Positions 1 through 11,916 of a stretch of 64,000 nucleotides of DNA are shown piece by piece; positions within the stretch are counted from its first letter, which is position 1, and each line of letters starts with the position of its first letter. The position numbers and the translations under genes are program-made. The notes beneath the pieces were generated by a model. That model did not search any database. It had not been told where the DNA came from and saw only the letters and a list, made by a program, of their open reading frames with translations. This DNA is from Saccharomyces uvarum (Eukaryota; Ascomycota; Saccharomycetes; Saccharomycetales; Saccharomycetaceae). The stretch spans positions 62,001 to 126,000 of the forward strand of contig OX365942.1 of NCBI GenBank assembly GCA_947243795.1, in the 5' to 3' direction.

Positions 1-113
1 TTTTTTCTATTGAAATTAATGCGCATTTTCAGACGCCATAAAGAAGTACACAAAGTATTTTACTTAAGCATCCCATATGAAGCTACGGGTGGGAAGGAAA
101 CAAAATGCAAATA
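1..113. other. 3' flank of SMF1
   Basis: Short A+T-rich stretch downstream of the minus-strand SMF1 stop codon. It would hold the SMF1 3' UTR. I see no other feature. Confidence 0.5.
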
Positions 114-1865
114 TTAGCTCACATCACCATGTGATATTCCCAACTGCACTATGGCATAAATGTTCAGGAACGATAAGAAAATCCATACGATAATGGCAAT
201 CACTGTAATAAGCCAATTGTTCGCCATATAAACAATTTTGACATCTTTCCTATTTTCTAGTTCCATATCACTCACATTGCCTTCCACGACTTCATTCTCC
301 ACATTCCCTCCAGCCTCGGATTCTCTGTTGTGATTGTTGTTCCTTTGAGCGCTCCTGTCATCTTCGGCTTGGTCGACAGTGATTTCTGTTTTCATTATAG
401 ACTTCTTACAGGTGAATAAAATCAGAGGTGCAACCAAAATTGGCAATACGATAGATAATACCACCTGAGAAGCATTCAATGCCTTAGACAAAGCTTCTCT
501 ACCGATACAAATAGAAATTATCAAACATGGGACTATAGAAATGCATCTCGTGGCGAGTCTTCTTTGCCACGGTTGCAATTTCCAATTAATGTGACCTTCA
601 CTAACAATCTGACCCGCCATAGTACAAACCACACCTGCAGATTGACCACTTAGCAATAGTGCCAACATGAAAATCGTTCCCGCTGCTGGTGCCAAATTTC
701 TTGATAATAAATCATGAATGGTGAATAAGTCTGCCCCATCTGCTTCTGAAGAATTGTACAACGTAGAACCTGCTACAACTAAGATCGAGCAATTAACAAA
801 CAGGGCCAGTGTGAAAAGAGTTATACTCAGTTCAACCATAGAGTATTTCATGCAATACTTGATAGCAGCATTTGTGGGCCTATAGTTGAAATATTTTTCT
901 TCCATGGCGTCTTCAGCAGATTTTGATTGCTTTTTCTTATCATCGTCATTTGAAACAGTATAATTGCCGTGCTGGACATCATAATCTAAGAGCCTTGGTT
1001 GTACTAACGCAGATCCCAAGAATAAGGAATGTGGCATCACAGTAGCACCTAAAATGGAGATGGCAGTATACATACCATTATGATCAAACATTTGAGATGA
1101 TGGTATAAACCCTCTAAACACTTTCTTGACCGAGGTAGTCTTTGGAATATACGCCAATTCTACGGCGAAACAAATACACACTCCAACAACCAATACTGCA
1201 ACAAAACACTCAAACATTCTAATAAACCTGATTGAGGATGCACCTGGTTTGTACGTAAACATTATCAAAAACACATCCACGACAGTAATGGCCACACCCG
1301 CTGGAAGGGGCACTTTAATCAGAATGTTCAAAGCAATCGCAGTACCAATGACTTCTGCTATATCTGTGGCTATAACAGCGCATTCAGCGAAAAAGTACAG
1401 TGTCCAGTTGAGCCATCTTGGCAAGTACTCTCTGCAAGCTCTACTCAGATCAAGCCCAGTAACTGAACCCAACTTGATACACAGGCATTGCAAGAATATA
1501 GCAATAAAATTGGATAACAAGATGATACAAAGTAACGAAAACTGATTGGAAGCACCTGCATCAACCGCAGTGGAATAATTACCGGGATCAATATAAGCCA
1601 CACTAACTAATAGCCCGGGGCCAATGAATTTTAAGTACTTAGCAAAAACGTCTCTCATGACCTGTCTTTTCGACACATATACGTCTTCTTCTTCATGGTC
1701 AGATGAGTTGGCTGTAAAAGTCTTAACCGGAGCCTCTTCCTCAAAAGCCACCGTCAAGTCCTTTCTATCTTTCAATTCAAAGACTTCCTCAGAAACATAA
1801 TTTCTTTGGTGGGTTTCACCAACGCCGACATCAACTGCAGCATGAGAGGAGCCAACCTTAACCAT
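114..1865 (-). CDS. SMF1: Divalent metal ion transporter Smf1 (Nramp family)
   Basis: The 583-residue product is a proton-coupled importer of Mn2+ and other divalent metals at the plasma membrane. The first ~75 residues are hydrophilic and divergent. A polytopic membrane region follows with the Nramp signatures DPGN at about residues 93-96 (first core helix, metal binding) and MPHS at about 277-280 (sixth core helix). A hydrophilic, Asn/Glu-rich loop lies near residues 500-545, before the last membrane segment. S. cerevisiae Smf1 is 575 residues, so this is full length; the extra residues lie in the variable tails. In S. cerevisiae Smf1 is sorted to the vacuole by Bsd2/Rsp5 when metal is plentiful. 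A TATATAAG element on the minus strand at 1978-1985 lies about 113 bp upstream of the ATG. Family assignment is secure; SMF1 rather than SMF2/SMF3 rests on sequence recall and gene order. Confidence 0.95.
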   Translation of the reverse strand: MVKVGSSHAAVDVGVGETHQRNYVSEEVFELKDRKDLTVAFEEEAPVKTFTANSSDHEEEDVYVSKRQVMRDVFAKYLKFIGPGLLVSVAYIDPGNYSTAVDAGASNQFSLLCIILLSNFIAIFLQCLCIKLGSVTGLDLSRACREYLPRWLNWTLYFFAECAVIATDIAEVIGTAIALNILIKVPLPAGVAITVVDVFLIMFTYKPGASSIRFIRMFECFVAVLVVGVCICFAVELAYIPKTTSVKKVFRGFIPSSQMFDHNGMYTAISILGATVMPHSLFLGSALVQPRLLDYDVQHGNYTVSNDDDKKKQSKSAEDAMEEKYFNYRPTNAAIKYCMKYSMVELSITLFTLALFVNCSILVVAGSTLYNSSEADGADLFTIHDLLSRNLAPAAGTIFMLALLLSGQSAGVVCTMAGQIVSEGHINWKLQPWQRRLATRCISIVPCLIISICIGREALSKALNASQVVLSIVLPILVAPLILFTCKKSIMKTEITVDQAEDDRSAQRNNNHNRESEAGGNVENEVVEGNVSDMELENRKDVKIVYMANNWLITVIAIIVWIFLSFLNIYAIVQLGISHGDVS

Positions 1866-2492
1866 TTCGTCTCGAGCAAAAAAAATCGGTTATCTGTGTC
1901 GACTTAAGCATTAAATTGCACACTGTGCAATAGAATGATCAATTTGTCAAATATAAGTTGATGTGTCTCTATGTATACTTATATAATAATAATAATATAC
2001 CACCCCCGGCGGACTTCTAAGAAAATGCGCAGTCTATTTTGCATTAGAAGCCATTAGGGTCCATTCAGTGCGGACACACATGACTTCGGCACAAGAATGA
2101 ACAAGCAGAGATGATCGTTGATTCGCTTAGTTCCGAGACGCAGGCGCATGTTTTGAAGACCACTTCATGGAATCATTAAGGCAGTCAACGATGCCGAAAT
2201 CGCGCGTTTAAGTAACTGCTGGTCTCAATAAATTGGCGACGCGTTTTCCAAGTATGGTAAGATTGACTGGCTAGCCCGATGTAAGAATATCTAGCTAACC
2301 CAATTTGAATGAAACAACGGAACGACGGAAAGATCGCCTCCGCAGAGCAGATTTAGAGCTAAATGCTCCTATAAACTTTCTGGTGGATCGATGTCCTCTT
2401 CTTTTTACCTTTGAACTTTATTATTATTACTTGTTGTATGATGATAATGGTAGTAGTATATATATATAAAATATTTAATATTAATTTTATAT
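1866..2492. other. SMF1 promoter and RPS19A 3' UTR
   Basis: 627-bp gap. The SMF1-proximal part has the TATA element at 1978-1985 and a small C/G-rich patch (CACCCCCGGCGG) near 2001. The RPS19A-proximal part is A+T-rich, as expected for a yeast 3' UTR. No RNA gene or further ORF is seen. Confidence 0.5.
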
Positions 2493-3322
2493 TTATTCGT
2501 CTTCTTCCAAAGTTTGAGCGGCAATACGATCCAAATCTCTTTGACCATTTTCGGAGATTCTTCTACCACCCTTTGGAGAGATTTCGACAATACCGATCTT
2601 TTCCAAAGCTTGCAAAACTCTTCTGTTAATGGAACCGGAAGCATCAATGTGCTTGAATGGTCTGACACCTCTGCTCTTGGCACCACCGTACAATTTGTTC
2701 AATTTACCAACACCGACTTGCTTTCTCATGTAGATGTGTCTGGCAACAGAAGCAGCACGCTTGTAGAACCATCCTTCAGAGTCTTGTGGTGGCATTTCGT
2801 TACCAGAAGAGGTCTTGACAATGTCAACGTAACCTGGAACTTCTAGCTTACCTTGTCTTTGCAAGAAAGAAGCATAAGCGTTAATGAAATCTTGAGCAGC
2901 AACGTCTCTGTAAAAAAAGAATAAACAAAAAAAGATTGTTAGTAAATGATACAGCATAGAGAAAGTCTAATTTATTAATTGTTAAGTCTCTTGGATTTTT
3001 TCTGGATGAAAACCGGGTGTTGGTAATGAGACATCAGCAAATGTAACTCCTGTACTTTTATGGCTATTCTGTAATTCAATTACTCCCATACAATTTACTC
3101 GTAAATCTCGATCAATACTGCTCTGAGAACTTCGCAGATTTCAACTGTGGTTGAGTTGTTGTCCTCGCTGAGTTACCTTATATGGCAATGCAGTTCTCCA
3201 TACACTCGGCTTCACTCCTCATGGATGTATCCAATTTCCAATTAACTTCCTGAAACATAATAATAAATTCATAACATCATCATTGTCATCGTTTGTACGT
3301 ACCTAACGGAAACACCTGGCAT
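2493..3322 (-). CDS. RPS19A: 40S ribosomal protein eS19-A, two exons
   Basis: Small-subunit ribosomal protein needed for pre-40S maturation. Exon 1 is 20 nt (3303-3322: ATG, codons 2-6 and two bases of codon 7, giving MPGVSV-R). Exon 2 is 2493-2907 (415 nt). Together they make 144 residues, the S. cerevisiae length. The uninterrupted reading frame starting at 2957 opens inside the intron and gives a spurious N-terminus, so I used the spliced start. The protein is nearly identical to my recollection of S. cerevisiae Rps19, ending in TLEEDE. A Rap1-like site lies about 260 bp upstream. RPS19A rather than its paralogue RPS19B is chosen from synteny (SMF1 and RPL18A neighbours). Confidence 0.95.
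2908..3302 (-). other. RPS19A: RPS19A spliceosomal intron
   Basis: 395-nt intron. On the minus strand the 5' splice site is GTACGT at 3302-3297 (a known minor yeast variant of GTATGT), the branch-point box TACTAAC is at 2944-2938, and the 3' splice site CAG is at 2910-2908. Joining the exons restores frame exactly (AG|A codon, Arg). The size and long 5'ss-to-branch distance are typical of yeast ribosomal protein genes. Confidence 0.93.
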
Positions 3323-3912
3323 TTTTATTCTATTTGTCGATCGTAACTGTTCACTTTTCACCTAAATTATCAATAAACGCACCTGAGTCTCATATATACA
3401 ACCCCCATTTACTTCAATTCACCTATATCTTACCAATGTCTCAATGAGACTTTTCCAAACAAGCTCGGAAACGGAATCTAACTAGGAAATTTTCACAATG
3501 TTTGGCGGCTCGCTTCATGAGAAGCAAAAAATTAAACAAGCGGTTAGCTGCATCAGAAGGTACGGATTTCTGAGTATATGCATATGTACGGATGTAGAGC
3601 TGTCATGGCAATATAATATCTTGCAGATAATAAACAACAGTCATGCATGATTCAAAAGTAAAGTATTTGTATTGAAGTCTGAATCGTTGTTCTCGTGCTC
3701 GATCCTAATAACGGCAACATTATTGAGAGGTGATGTTTCGCTTCTGGTTGTGACTAAAGTGATGGTGTGATCGCCTTCCCAAACGTAACTAAAATAGGCA
3801 AGATACTGAAGATGTGTTTCATAACTTGAAAGAAAGGATTAAAAGTATATGTAGTTTATGAATTACAAATGAGTAATAAAAGAGTAAATATGAAAATTTG
3901 ATCTTATCTAAC
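3323..3912. other. RPS19A promoter and RPL18A 3' UTR
   Basis: 590-bp gap between two minus-strand ribosomal protein genes. It holds the Rap1-like site listed separately and T-rich stretches usual in ribosomal protein promoters. No ORF or RNA gene is supported. Confidence 0.55.
3584..3595 (-). promoter_or_regulatory. Rap1-like site of RPS19A
   Basis: ATGTACGGATGT matches the reverse complement of the Rap1 consensus ACACCCRYACAY at 11 of 12 positions. It lies about 262 bp upstream of the RPS19A ATG, within the usual distance for ribosomal protein genes. A weaker similar sequence (GGTACGGATTT) starts near 3559, which would fit the common tandem arrangement. Confidence 0.65.
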
Positions 3913-5355
<1,443 letters not shown>

Positions 5356-6861
5356 TTAGAACTTGCAAAATTTCGCACCAACACATAAATGCCTTGATAC
5401 TATATAGCATACGGCGCCTGCTGCCATTAGCGCCGAGTTGAATATGATAAAATGGTTATAGTTAGCTACGCTACCTTTGCCAATTAATGTGCCACCAATG
5501 GGCAAAACAGGGATAGTAATCAAAGATTGCAACAGATATACTGTAGCATAACGTTTGCCGAAATCGGTGGTTTTGGATATCTGTCCAATGCACACAGGTG
5601 TCAATGATAGGATAGAACCTGTTGAAAATCCCCAGAGACAAACGAATGCCCATAGGACCTTAGGGTTACCTCCGAATGGTAACCACATGATGAAATTGAG
5701 TAGAGCAGCCATTGATATGGTAATGATTTCCACATTAAATCTTCCAATGAACCTGTCTGCGAAATACCCTGGAAGATACCTTCCAAGAATACCAACAGCA
5801 TTTGAAGCAGTGATCATGGTATAGGCTACATTTTCTGTATTTCCTCTGGCCATAGAGTAAGATGCTAGATATGTAGCACATGAGGTTAAGGAACTCTCTG
5901 CAAAGGAGGCACCTATTGCCACAAACAAGAATTTACCCTCCAGAAAATACCTCCAATTGAACACAGAGGAAATATACCACTTCGCTACTTCCGACTTAGA
6001 TTGGAATGGTTGTACAATAGGTTTGGTTCTTTCTCTGGCAAAAACTGAAGCGCAAATTAGGCAGGCTCCACAGATGAATGCCAAGATTCTAATGGCCCAA
6101 TGAAAACCAACTTCTTTATATAGTTTTCGCAACATAATGGGGAAAATAATACCACCTATAGAACCACCCATGGTACTGACGGACGTTGCGATACCTCTTC
6201 TCCTCAAAAACCAGGTTGCTACAGTCCCTATCAAGGGAGTCATCAAAATACCTGTGCCAAGTCCGCTGCATACAGAAAATGCTAAAATGAATTGCCAAAC
6301 AGAGTTACAATTTGCTAATGCGAAAAGACCTCCACAATATATGACTGTACCCGTGCACATCAAACCAACACTACCATTTCTGTCAAAATAGCCACCAGAT
6401 AATATACAACTCAGAAAGCTGATCGCTAGGTACAAGGAAAAGATCCACGACGTGGTCGAAGATGAAATATTTGCCAGTTGATGTTTAGATATGTAGGATT
6501 CAATAGCCCCTAAGGAGTTAATTAAACCGAACACGGGAATAAGACCCATAAAAGCACCGAAGACTACCAACCATGCTTGAAGTCCACCATCTGGGAACTC
6601 TCCGTCATCATCGTAGATAAGAGAGTCCTCGGGGGTGTTCAAGACCGTGGAGGTTACAGTCGTCAACTTCGCAGTATCAAGATCCACCTCGTCATTATTT
6701 TTCTTCAAAATAGCATCATGTGCGTTGAAGTTCGCATGATAGCCTGAACTTGGACCTTCCCTCTCCTCCAGTTCGACGTCATCGTTTAACGTCGATCGGG
6801 ATTCGTGATCTTTGGGAAAAAAGAACCTCTTGGAGTTTGCAATAATGGGGATGTTCAGCAT
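5356..6861 (-). CDS. MCH4: Monocarboxylate-permease-like MFS protein Mch4
   Basis: The 501-residue product (same length as S. cerevisiae Mch4) belongs to the major facilitator superfamily, monocarboxylate porter branch. After a ~95-residue hydrophilic N-terminus there is the family-typical start [14 protein letters not shown] (about 91-104), then about twelve hydrophobic segments with a central hydrophilic loop near residues 275-305. The yeast MCH proteins resemble mammalian monocarboxylate transporters but are not known to carry monocarboxylates, and the substrate of Mch4 is unknown. Product and symbol are secure; function is not. Confidence 0.93.
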   Translation of the reverse strand: MLNIPIIANSKRFFFPKDHESRSTLNDDVELEEREGPSSGYHANFNAHDAILKKNNDEVDLDTAKLTTVTSTVLNTPEDSLIYDDDGEFPDGGLQAWLVVFGAFMGLIPVFGLINSLGAIESYISKHQLANISSSTTSWIFSLYLAISFLSCILSGGYFDRNGSVGLMCTGTVIYCGGLFALANCNSVWQFILAFSVCSGLGTGILMTPLIGTVATWFLRRRGIATSVSTMGGSIGGIIFPIMLRKLYKEVGFHWAIRILAFICGACLICASVFARERTKPIVQPFQSKSEVAKWYISSVFNWRYFLEGKFLFVAIGASFAESSLTSCATYLASYSMARGNTENVAYTMITASNAVGILGRYLPGYFADRFIGRFNVEIITISMAALLNFIMWLPFGGNPKVLWAFVCLWGFSTGSILSLTPVCIGQISKTTDFGKRYATVYLLQSLITIPVLPIGGTLIGKGSVANYNHFIIFNSALMAAGAVCYIVSRHLCVGAKFCKF

Positions 6862-8020
6862 TATCCCTTTGCTCGGTTAAACAATATTTCCTGGGATGTA
6901 ACGGAAAGCATACAATGTAGGTTCTCAGTGCACGCACTAGAAGGCACTCACGTTTTTTAAAAAAACAGTTGGTTATTATATCGAAGATCTGCCTGTGACT
7001 CTTTGCCATCTCGCCTGTTAATTACCGCTCATAGGCACGGCTGTATCATTTTATTGAAAAATTCTATATAGGAAAAACACTCTTATCGTAAAAAATTGGG
7101 TATCTTAAGATGGTGAACAGTGGGGGGCCCCGACCGGGGGATGTAAGAGCATATATGGTTTTCGAGGTCGCAAACCACCTGCATTCAAATCACCAGGGTT
7201 TCGCTAGACGGGAATTTCTCGTATAGAGTAGGAGTTCTTATCTCTCGTAGGAGTCTCTTTATACAGTTGATCCGGTTTCTAAATATTTTGCTTTTTTGTC
7301 TATGTAGCCGATTTAAGTTTATTCTAGATGCCGTTTGTGTTGCGTAGAGGTAGAGCCAAATATTTTGAGCATTTTTGTCCTTTAATTTGGACCTGCAAGA
7401 TCATACGGAGGTAAGCGAGTGTGTCATGGGGCAGTCGGCCGTTCATCAAAAATATGTCCAGTAATGGCTGCAGAGTGCTCGATTTCTAATGTTATACTGA
7501 GATACACTCTGCATAAACTCATTGTAGGTTTATGGTTGCCCGCGATCAGAATCTCATTGACTACGCAATGTAAGAAAATTTTCCACTTCACGCTGCTTGA
7601 TCAGCTTTTCTGGACAATAGTGTCGTTAATCTTATATTTTCAGAGTTCCGTTGCCGAGATGTAGAACTTTGGGTTTCTACCTTCCATTATAATGCAACAG
7701 AAATTGCATTTATCTACTACGCCGCCTTTTTGATCTCTTATTAAAAATACACATAGTATATATTAGATATAGCAAGGTTTATATCAGAACAATGATGATC
7801 TATATATGATGCTACCAACGGGTATCCTGTATTAGATTATGACAGTTTGATCATTTTCCTTTTGTTCAAGAACTGTACATTCTCGAAGAAATAATTTGAG
7901 TCTCGGTGAAAAATACTATAAGGGGAGCTTGATCTTTTCTTAGCGTTTCCTCTGCGATTAAATTGATCATTGATATAAATTAGCGTAATACCAAAACCAA
8001 AAAGTTCTTGGGCCCCAACA
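6862..8020. other. 1.16-kb divergent MCH4-RRI2 intergenic region
   Basis: Promoter space for minus-strand MCH4 and plus-strand RRI2. The MCH4-proximal part has a short, very G+C-rich patch near 7122-7140 (GGGGGGCCCC followed by GACCGGGGG) that could bind Mig1/STRE-type or zinc-cluster factors; this is inference. S. cerevisiae carries a questionable small ORF (YOL118C) around here. None of the small open frames I see resembles a known protein, so I list no gene. Confidence 0.45.
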
Positions 8021-9949
8021 ATGTCTGACGAAGATGACAATTATGACGACTTCATGTTATCTGATGACCAAGGCATGGAATCTATTGAAATGGAGGAAGA
8101 ATCTGATGATGAAGACGAAAAAATGATCCGGCTGGACGAGCAGCAAGATCAAAACCAAGAAGGGGGGCAATATGAACAGCAAATGCAGGATGCAGTGGGG
8201 AAGGTTGACAAAGAACAAGATATTTGTAAAGTACTTTTTGAAAAAGGTCTAAATTTCAAAGAGGACGAACAATACAAAGAAGCTCGCGACTCATTCCTAA
8301 AAATATATTATAGGGAAGAATTTTTGCGTGATGAAAGCATTGATGCACTTTTGGTATGGAAATTTAAATCATTGAATGAAATAATACGCTTAAGAGCACC
8401 ACGCTTCCACTTCCAAAGCAATGGTACACAAGACTTGGCCCTACAAGTTTTAGAAGATACAGCAACTATGTCAGTTTTTTTACAGAGGATTGATTTCCAA
8501 ATCGATGAAAAAATATTTGAATCACTTTCAGACACCTTCGAGGCACTGGCGCCCAAGTGGGAAAGAGTATTTTTATTCGATGTTGAAAAGGTTGACAAAC
8601 AAAATATGATCTGCAAAATGGAGTTCCAAAAAAACCTCATGGATCAGTTCCAATGGATATTAAAAAAATCTGACAAGAATGATAAACTTAAAAAACTTCA
8701 GCGTATCATCAGGAAGAAATTGCTTATTGCAGTTATTTGGCATCGAAGGTTGACTATGGGGGATATCTTTATTCCTCAAGTTTCTTTCCAAATACAGGAC
8801 CTCGTATGCGGTATGGGACCTGCTTCTTTTGAAGAGGTGAATGATCTGGAAAGTGTTTCAATCCTGCTACAGTACTATATATTGGAATTCATGGAGACCG
8901 CAAGGATAAAAAATAGAAACCTGTTCAAGAAGTGTATTGACTACTTTGACCTGACGACATCAAAATCGCTTACTTTCTCGCAGCAATCAGGATCAATGGT
9001 AATATTATATACTTCCAAGGCAGTTTGGATCTTAGACTCAGATTCAGAAAACGATGTATCCTTTGCATTGATGAAATATTATGACCGGAAAGAAGAACTG
9101 AAAAATATGTTTCTCCAGATTTTAAAGCATTTGGAAGAGATGGGGAAATTTCGAGAAAGAGATATTGATTCTTTGTTTCACAAGTTTGTGCTTAGCGGCT
9201 TTATATTTACCAGCATGATTTTAGAAGCAATAAGTGCTGATAAAATTAACCCTTTTGATTTTGAACAGGTAAAGATTGCCCTAGGTAGCCCAATTGTTAA
9301 TGTATTACAAAACATCTACAAATGTTTCACAGAGTTGGAATTAAGACAATTAAATGCAAATATATCTCGTATTCCTGAATTGTCTATTATACTAAACAAA
9401 AACATTCAGGATATTTACTATTTAGCCCAGACATTGAAACTATGGAGAAGAATTGCACAGCTTTACTCTTGCATTTCAATAAATGACATTATTGATATGC
9501 TGCAAGTAAACGAGAAAAACGAAATGACGAGAGACGATTTATTGACGATCTTAATGCGATCTATAATGAAAGACAGATCAGTTGTGTATTTCAAGCTGGA
9601 CTTGACTAGCGATTTGGTTTATTTCGGTAATGAAAACAAAGTTATGTTACCGAGATGTTCCAAAGAGGAATTTCGTCTAACAAGTACACCCAAAGAGGAT
9701 GGATCTACGGCAAATGCCAAACTCATAGATTTTGAATATGTCAACGACGTCGGAATTTATAACAACCCAACAAGGATAAAGACTGAATCTTCTAAAGAGT
9801 TTTTTAATACATTAAGAAAATCTAGGGAAACGGTTAGATTACCTAAAGTCAACAACCAGTCGAATGAAGAGGTATTTTTACCATCGTATATGAAATTTGC
9901 CACCAAATACCTGGAATTGATTAAATTAGCCTCCACCAACCTCTCCTAA
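8021..9949 (+). CDS. RRI2: COP9 signalosome subunit Rri2/Csn10
   Basis: The 642-residue protein (S. cerevisiae Rri2 is about 645) is a subunit of the yeast COP9 signalosome, which removes the ubiquitin-like Rub1 from the cullin Cdc53 and takes part in mating-pheromone adaptation. The first ~60 residues are highly acidic with runs of Asp/Glu (DEDDNYDDF, ESDDEDEK). The rest is mostly helical and fits a divergent PCI-type scaffold, though no catalytic motif is expected because the JAMM activity lies in Rri1. The ATG at 8021 is the first in frame and is followed directly by the acidic region. It is transcribed away from MCH4. Confidence 0.93.
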   Translation: MSDEDDNYDDFMLSDDQGMESIEMEEESDDEDEKMIRLDEQQDQNQEGGQYEQQMQDAVGKVDKEQDICKVLFEKGLNFKEDEQYKEARDSFLKIYYREEFLRDESIDALLVWKFKSLNEIIRLRAPRFHFQSNGTQDLALQVLEDTATMSVFLQRIDFQIDEKIFESLSDTFEALAPKWERVFLFDVEKVDKQNMICKMEFQKNLMDQFQWILKKSDKNDKLKKLQRIIRKKLLIAVIWHRRLTMGDIFIPQVSFQIQDLVCGMGPASFEEVNDLESVSILLQYYILEFMETARIKNRNLFKKCIDYFDLTTSKSLTFSQQSGSMVILYTSKAVWILDSDSENDVSFALMKYYDRKEELKNMFLQILKHLEEMGKFRERDIDSLFHKFVLSGFIFTSMILEAISADKINPFDFEQVKIALGSPIVNVLQNIYKCFTELELRQLNANISRIPELSIILNKNIQDIYYLAQTLKLWRRIAQLYSCISINDIIDMLQVNEKNEMTRDDLLTILMRSIMKDRSVVYFKLDLTSDLVYFGNENKVMLPRCSKEEFRLTSTPKEDGSTANAKLIDFEYVNDVGIYNNPTRIKTESSKEFFNTLRKSRETVRLPKVNNQSNEEVFLPSYMKFATKYLELIKLASTNLS

Positions 9950-10266
9950 AATATCACATAGACACATTTGTGATAGTTTTAGGACCTCGATCTCTACTTA
10001 CATAAGATAGCCTCTTTGTAAAAGCCGTTCGAAGATTTCGTGTTTAGTGATATGTGTTCTGGAGAAATATAAGATAATAAGGATATGAGAGAGGATATAA
10101 CAGTGCATAATACGAGGCGTTGTTGACTATGGCTATTATCAGCTATAACCCATTGAACAGGGAGCGTTTGCAAAAGGTAAAGTGGTTTGACCCGTTATTT
10201 AAAGTCCCTCCCTCGTAGGAAAAGAAACGAAAGTAGAGAAGAAGATTATTTAGAGAAGGCATCGAA
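9950..10266. other. RRI2 3' UTR and MSN1 promoter
   Basis: 317-bp gap between two plus-strand genes. A TATTTAAA element lies about 70 bp upstream of the MSN1 ATG, next to GTCCCTCCCTCG. No gene is seen. Confidence 0.45.
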
Positions 10267-11412
10267 ATGGCGAATAACCAGCATATGGGGACATCGAACT
10301 TGAACGAGAATGAGGCTATCCTAACAAACCGTGTTGCGGAGCTGGAGAGGAGGATGTCAATGTTTGAAGGTATCTTTCACGCGTTGAGTAGCCGTCTGGA
10401 CCTTCACTTCAAAAAATACGATGTGGTAGTTAATTCTCAACAGCAACAAATCAACGAACTGACCGCGTTTTTATCAACCTTACTGAATGACCAGCAGCGC
10501 CACGCTGAAATTTTGAGTGAGAAATTGTCTGGTACGTTGCATGGGGTGTCTGCTACGTCGATATCTTTGAGCCAAACTCTTGACCCACAAGGCTTTGGTG
10601 ATGGACCTTCAGCACCAAATACTCAGAGGAATTATGGTCCGGTATCGTTAAATAGTAGTGAAGCTGCCAATACACAGAATGAAGGTACCGTTAGCAACGA
10701 AACGTTGTTCGAAGACATTCTGAATGGCAATTCGCAAGAGAACGACAAGAATCACCAACATCCCAACGGTCCGAACCCGATAAACCAAGAAAACAACCCT
10801 AACCCTTCCGTGGATGGTCGTTTTAACAAACCCCAAAATTATAATTCTAACTTAGTCACTACGTTGGAAGATTATACAACGAACCCGCCTAATAACGATG
10901 GTGGCCAAAGTCAAGGGCTATACATAAGTAGTACGTCTTCCCAGTCGCAACAATCCCCCAATCTGCAGAAAATATCTCCCGAACATGAAAGTGCAGTGGA
11001 ACCAAACGTACAGGAGGGCGTACCGACATTTGAAGAAGAACAGTATGAAACTAAAACGGGCCTCAAGAGGAAACGAATAGTTTGCACAAGGCCATTCGAA
11101 TTTATCAAGTCACCACATTCAGTTATGGAGGTTTGGAAGGAGTATACCGAAGGAGTAAATGGACAGCCCTCCATAAGGAAAATGGAAGCTCTTTATCAAA
11201 CGGCATGGAGGCGGGATCCTGCAGTAAATAAAAGATACTCGAGAAGAAAAGTGCTTTGGAAGGCCATTCAGACAGGTCTTAACCGTGGGTATTCATTGAA
11301 TTATGTCATTGAAATTTTGGAAAACTCAAGATATGTTAATGACAAACAGAAAGTTAAACAGCCTATTGGTTGGTTGTGCCATAGCTCTCATATTCCAGAA
11401 ATCTTAAAGTGA
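10267..11412 (+). CDS. MSN1: Transcription activator Msn1
   Basis: The 381-residue nuclear transcription factor (382 in S. cerevisiae) acts in invertase and glucoamylase induction, pseudohyphal growth, iron uptake and osmotic stress. N-terminal residues ~15-80 form a likely coiled coil (NRVAELERRMSMFEGIFHAL). The middle is Asn/Gln/Ser-rich and unstructured. The C-terminal ~276-356 is the Gcr1/Msn1/Hot1-type DNA-binding domain: it starts PFEFIKSPHSVMEVWKEY and includes RYSRRKVLWKAIQ, with dense Arg/Lys preceded by KRKR. Domain order and length match the family. Confidence 0.94.
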   Translation: MANNQHMGTSNLNENEAILTNRVAELERRMSMFEGIFHALSSRLDLHFKKYDVVVNSQQQQINELTAFLSTLLNDQQRHAEILSEKLSGTLHGVSATSISLSQTLDPQGFGDGPSAPNTQRNYGPVSLNSSEAANTQNEGTVSNETLFEDILNGNSQENDKNHQHPNGPNPINQENNPNPSVDGRFNKPQNYNSNLVTTLEDYTTNPPNNDGGQSQGLYISSTSSQSQQSPNLQKISPEHESAVEPNVQEGVPTFEEEQYETKTGLKRKRIVCTRPFEFIKSPHSVMEVWKEYTEGVNGQPSIRKMEALYQTAWRRDPAVNKRYSRRKVLWKAIQTGLNRGYSLNYVIEILENSRYVNDKQKVKQPIGWLCHSSHIPEILK

Positions 11413-11916
11413 CATTTGTTTTCTGTGTCGTCACTTTCATGCCAAATTAGCCCCTTGTAACACTTATATCTTCCTTAATGATTGATTGATTGAACTTTAC
11501 TCCAAAACTGAGTTGTATCTGTAACAATAATCTCTAATAATATCCTAAAAAAAAAACTCAGAAGTCAGGTAACAACAACTGTATACATACACATATATAT
11601 ATATATATATAAATAAAAAAATATGCCTTGTATTTTGCATCCTTGACGTCTACTTCAATTGAGCACGTAAATAAATAGCAATGGGCGTTGGAAATGTGGT
11701 TCACGTATCCTACTTTGTGACTGTTTCTAAACATTGTAGTACTTTCTTAACGCGCTGAGCTTATGATACATGGAGGTAAAATAAATGTGGAAAAAAAAAA
11801 TCGTAAAAGAAATTGGAAAACTTCATTTGAAGCTAGGTAACACGCAGATGATCGGAAACACTGTGTTTGCATTACTATAAAGTGTAAAGTTTAAAGACAA
11901 TCAGAATATTAAAAAT
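11413..11916. other. MSN1 3' UTR and PAP2 promoter
   Basis: 504-bp A+T-rich gap. It contains an (AT)n microsatellite (about 11591-11611) and several poly(A) runs. No RNA gene or ORF is supported. Confidence 0.5.
11591..11612. repeat. (AT)n microsatellite
   Basis: An uninterrupted alternating AT run of about 20 bp after ACATACAC in the MSN1-PAP2 intergenic region. Similar short AT runs occur in other gaps here, for example 16797-16809. Confidence 0.8.

Noticed and set aside
1126-1545. 139-codon plus-strand open frame inside SMF1
   Set aside because: Antisense shadow of a conserved transporter; no recognisable protein.
6862-8020. Possible YOL118C homologue
   Set aside because: No frame here matches anything I can recall with confidence; the S. 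cerevisiae ORF is itself doubtful.
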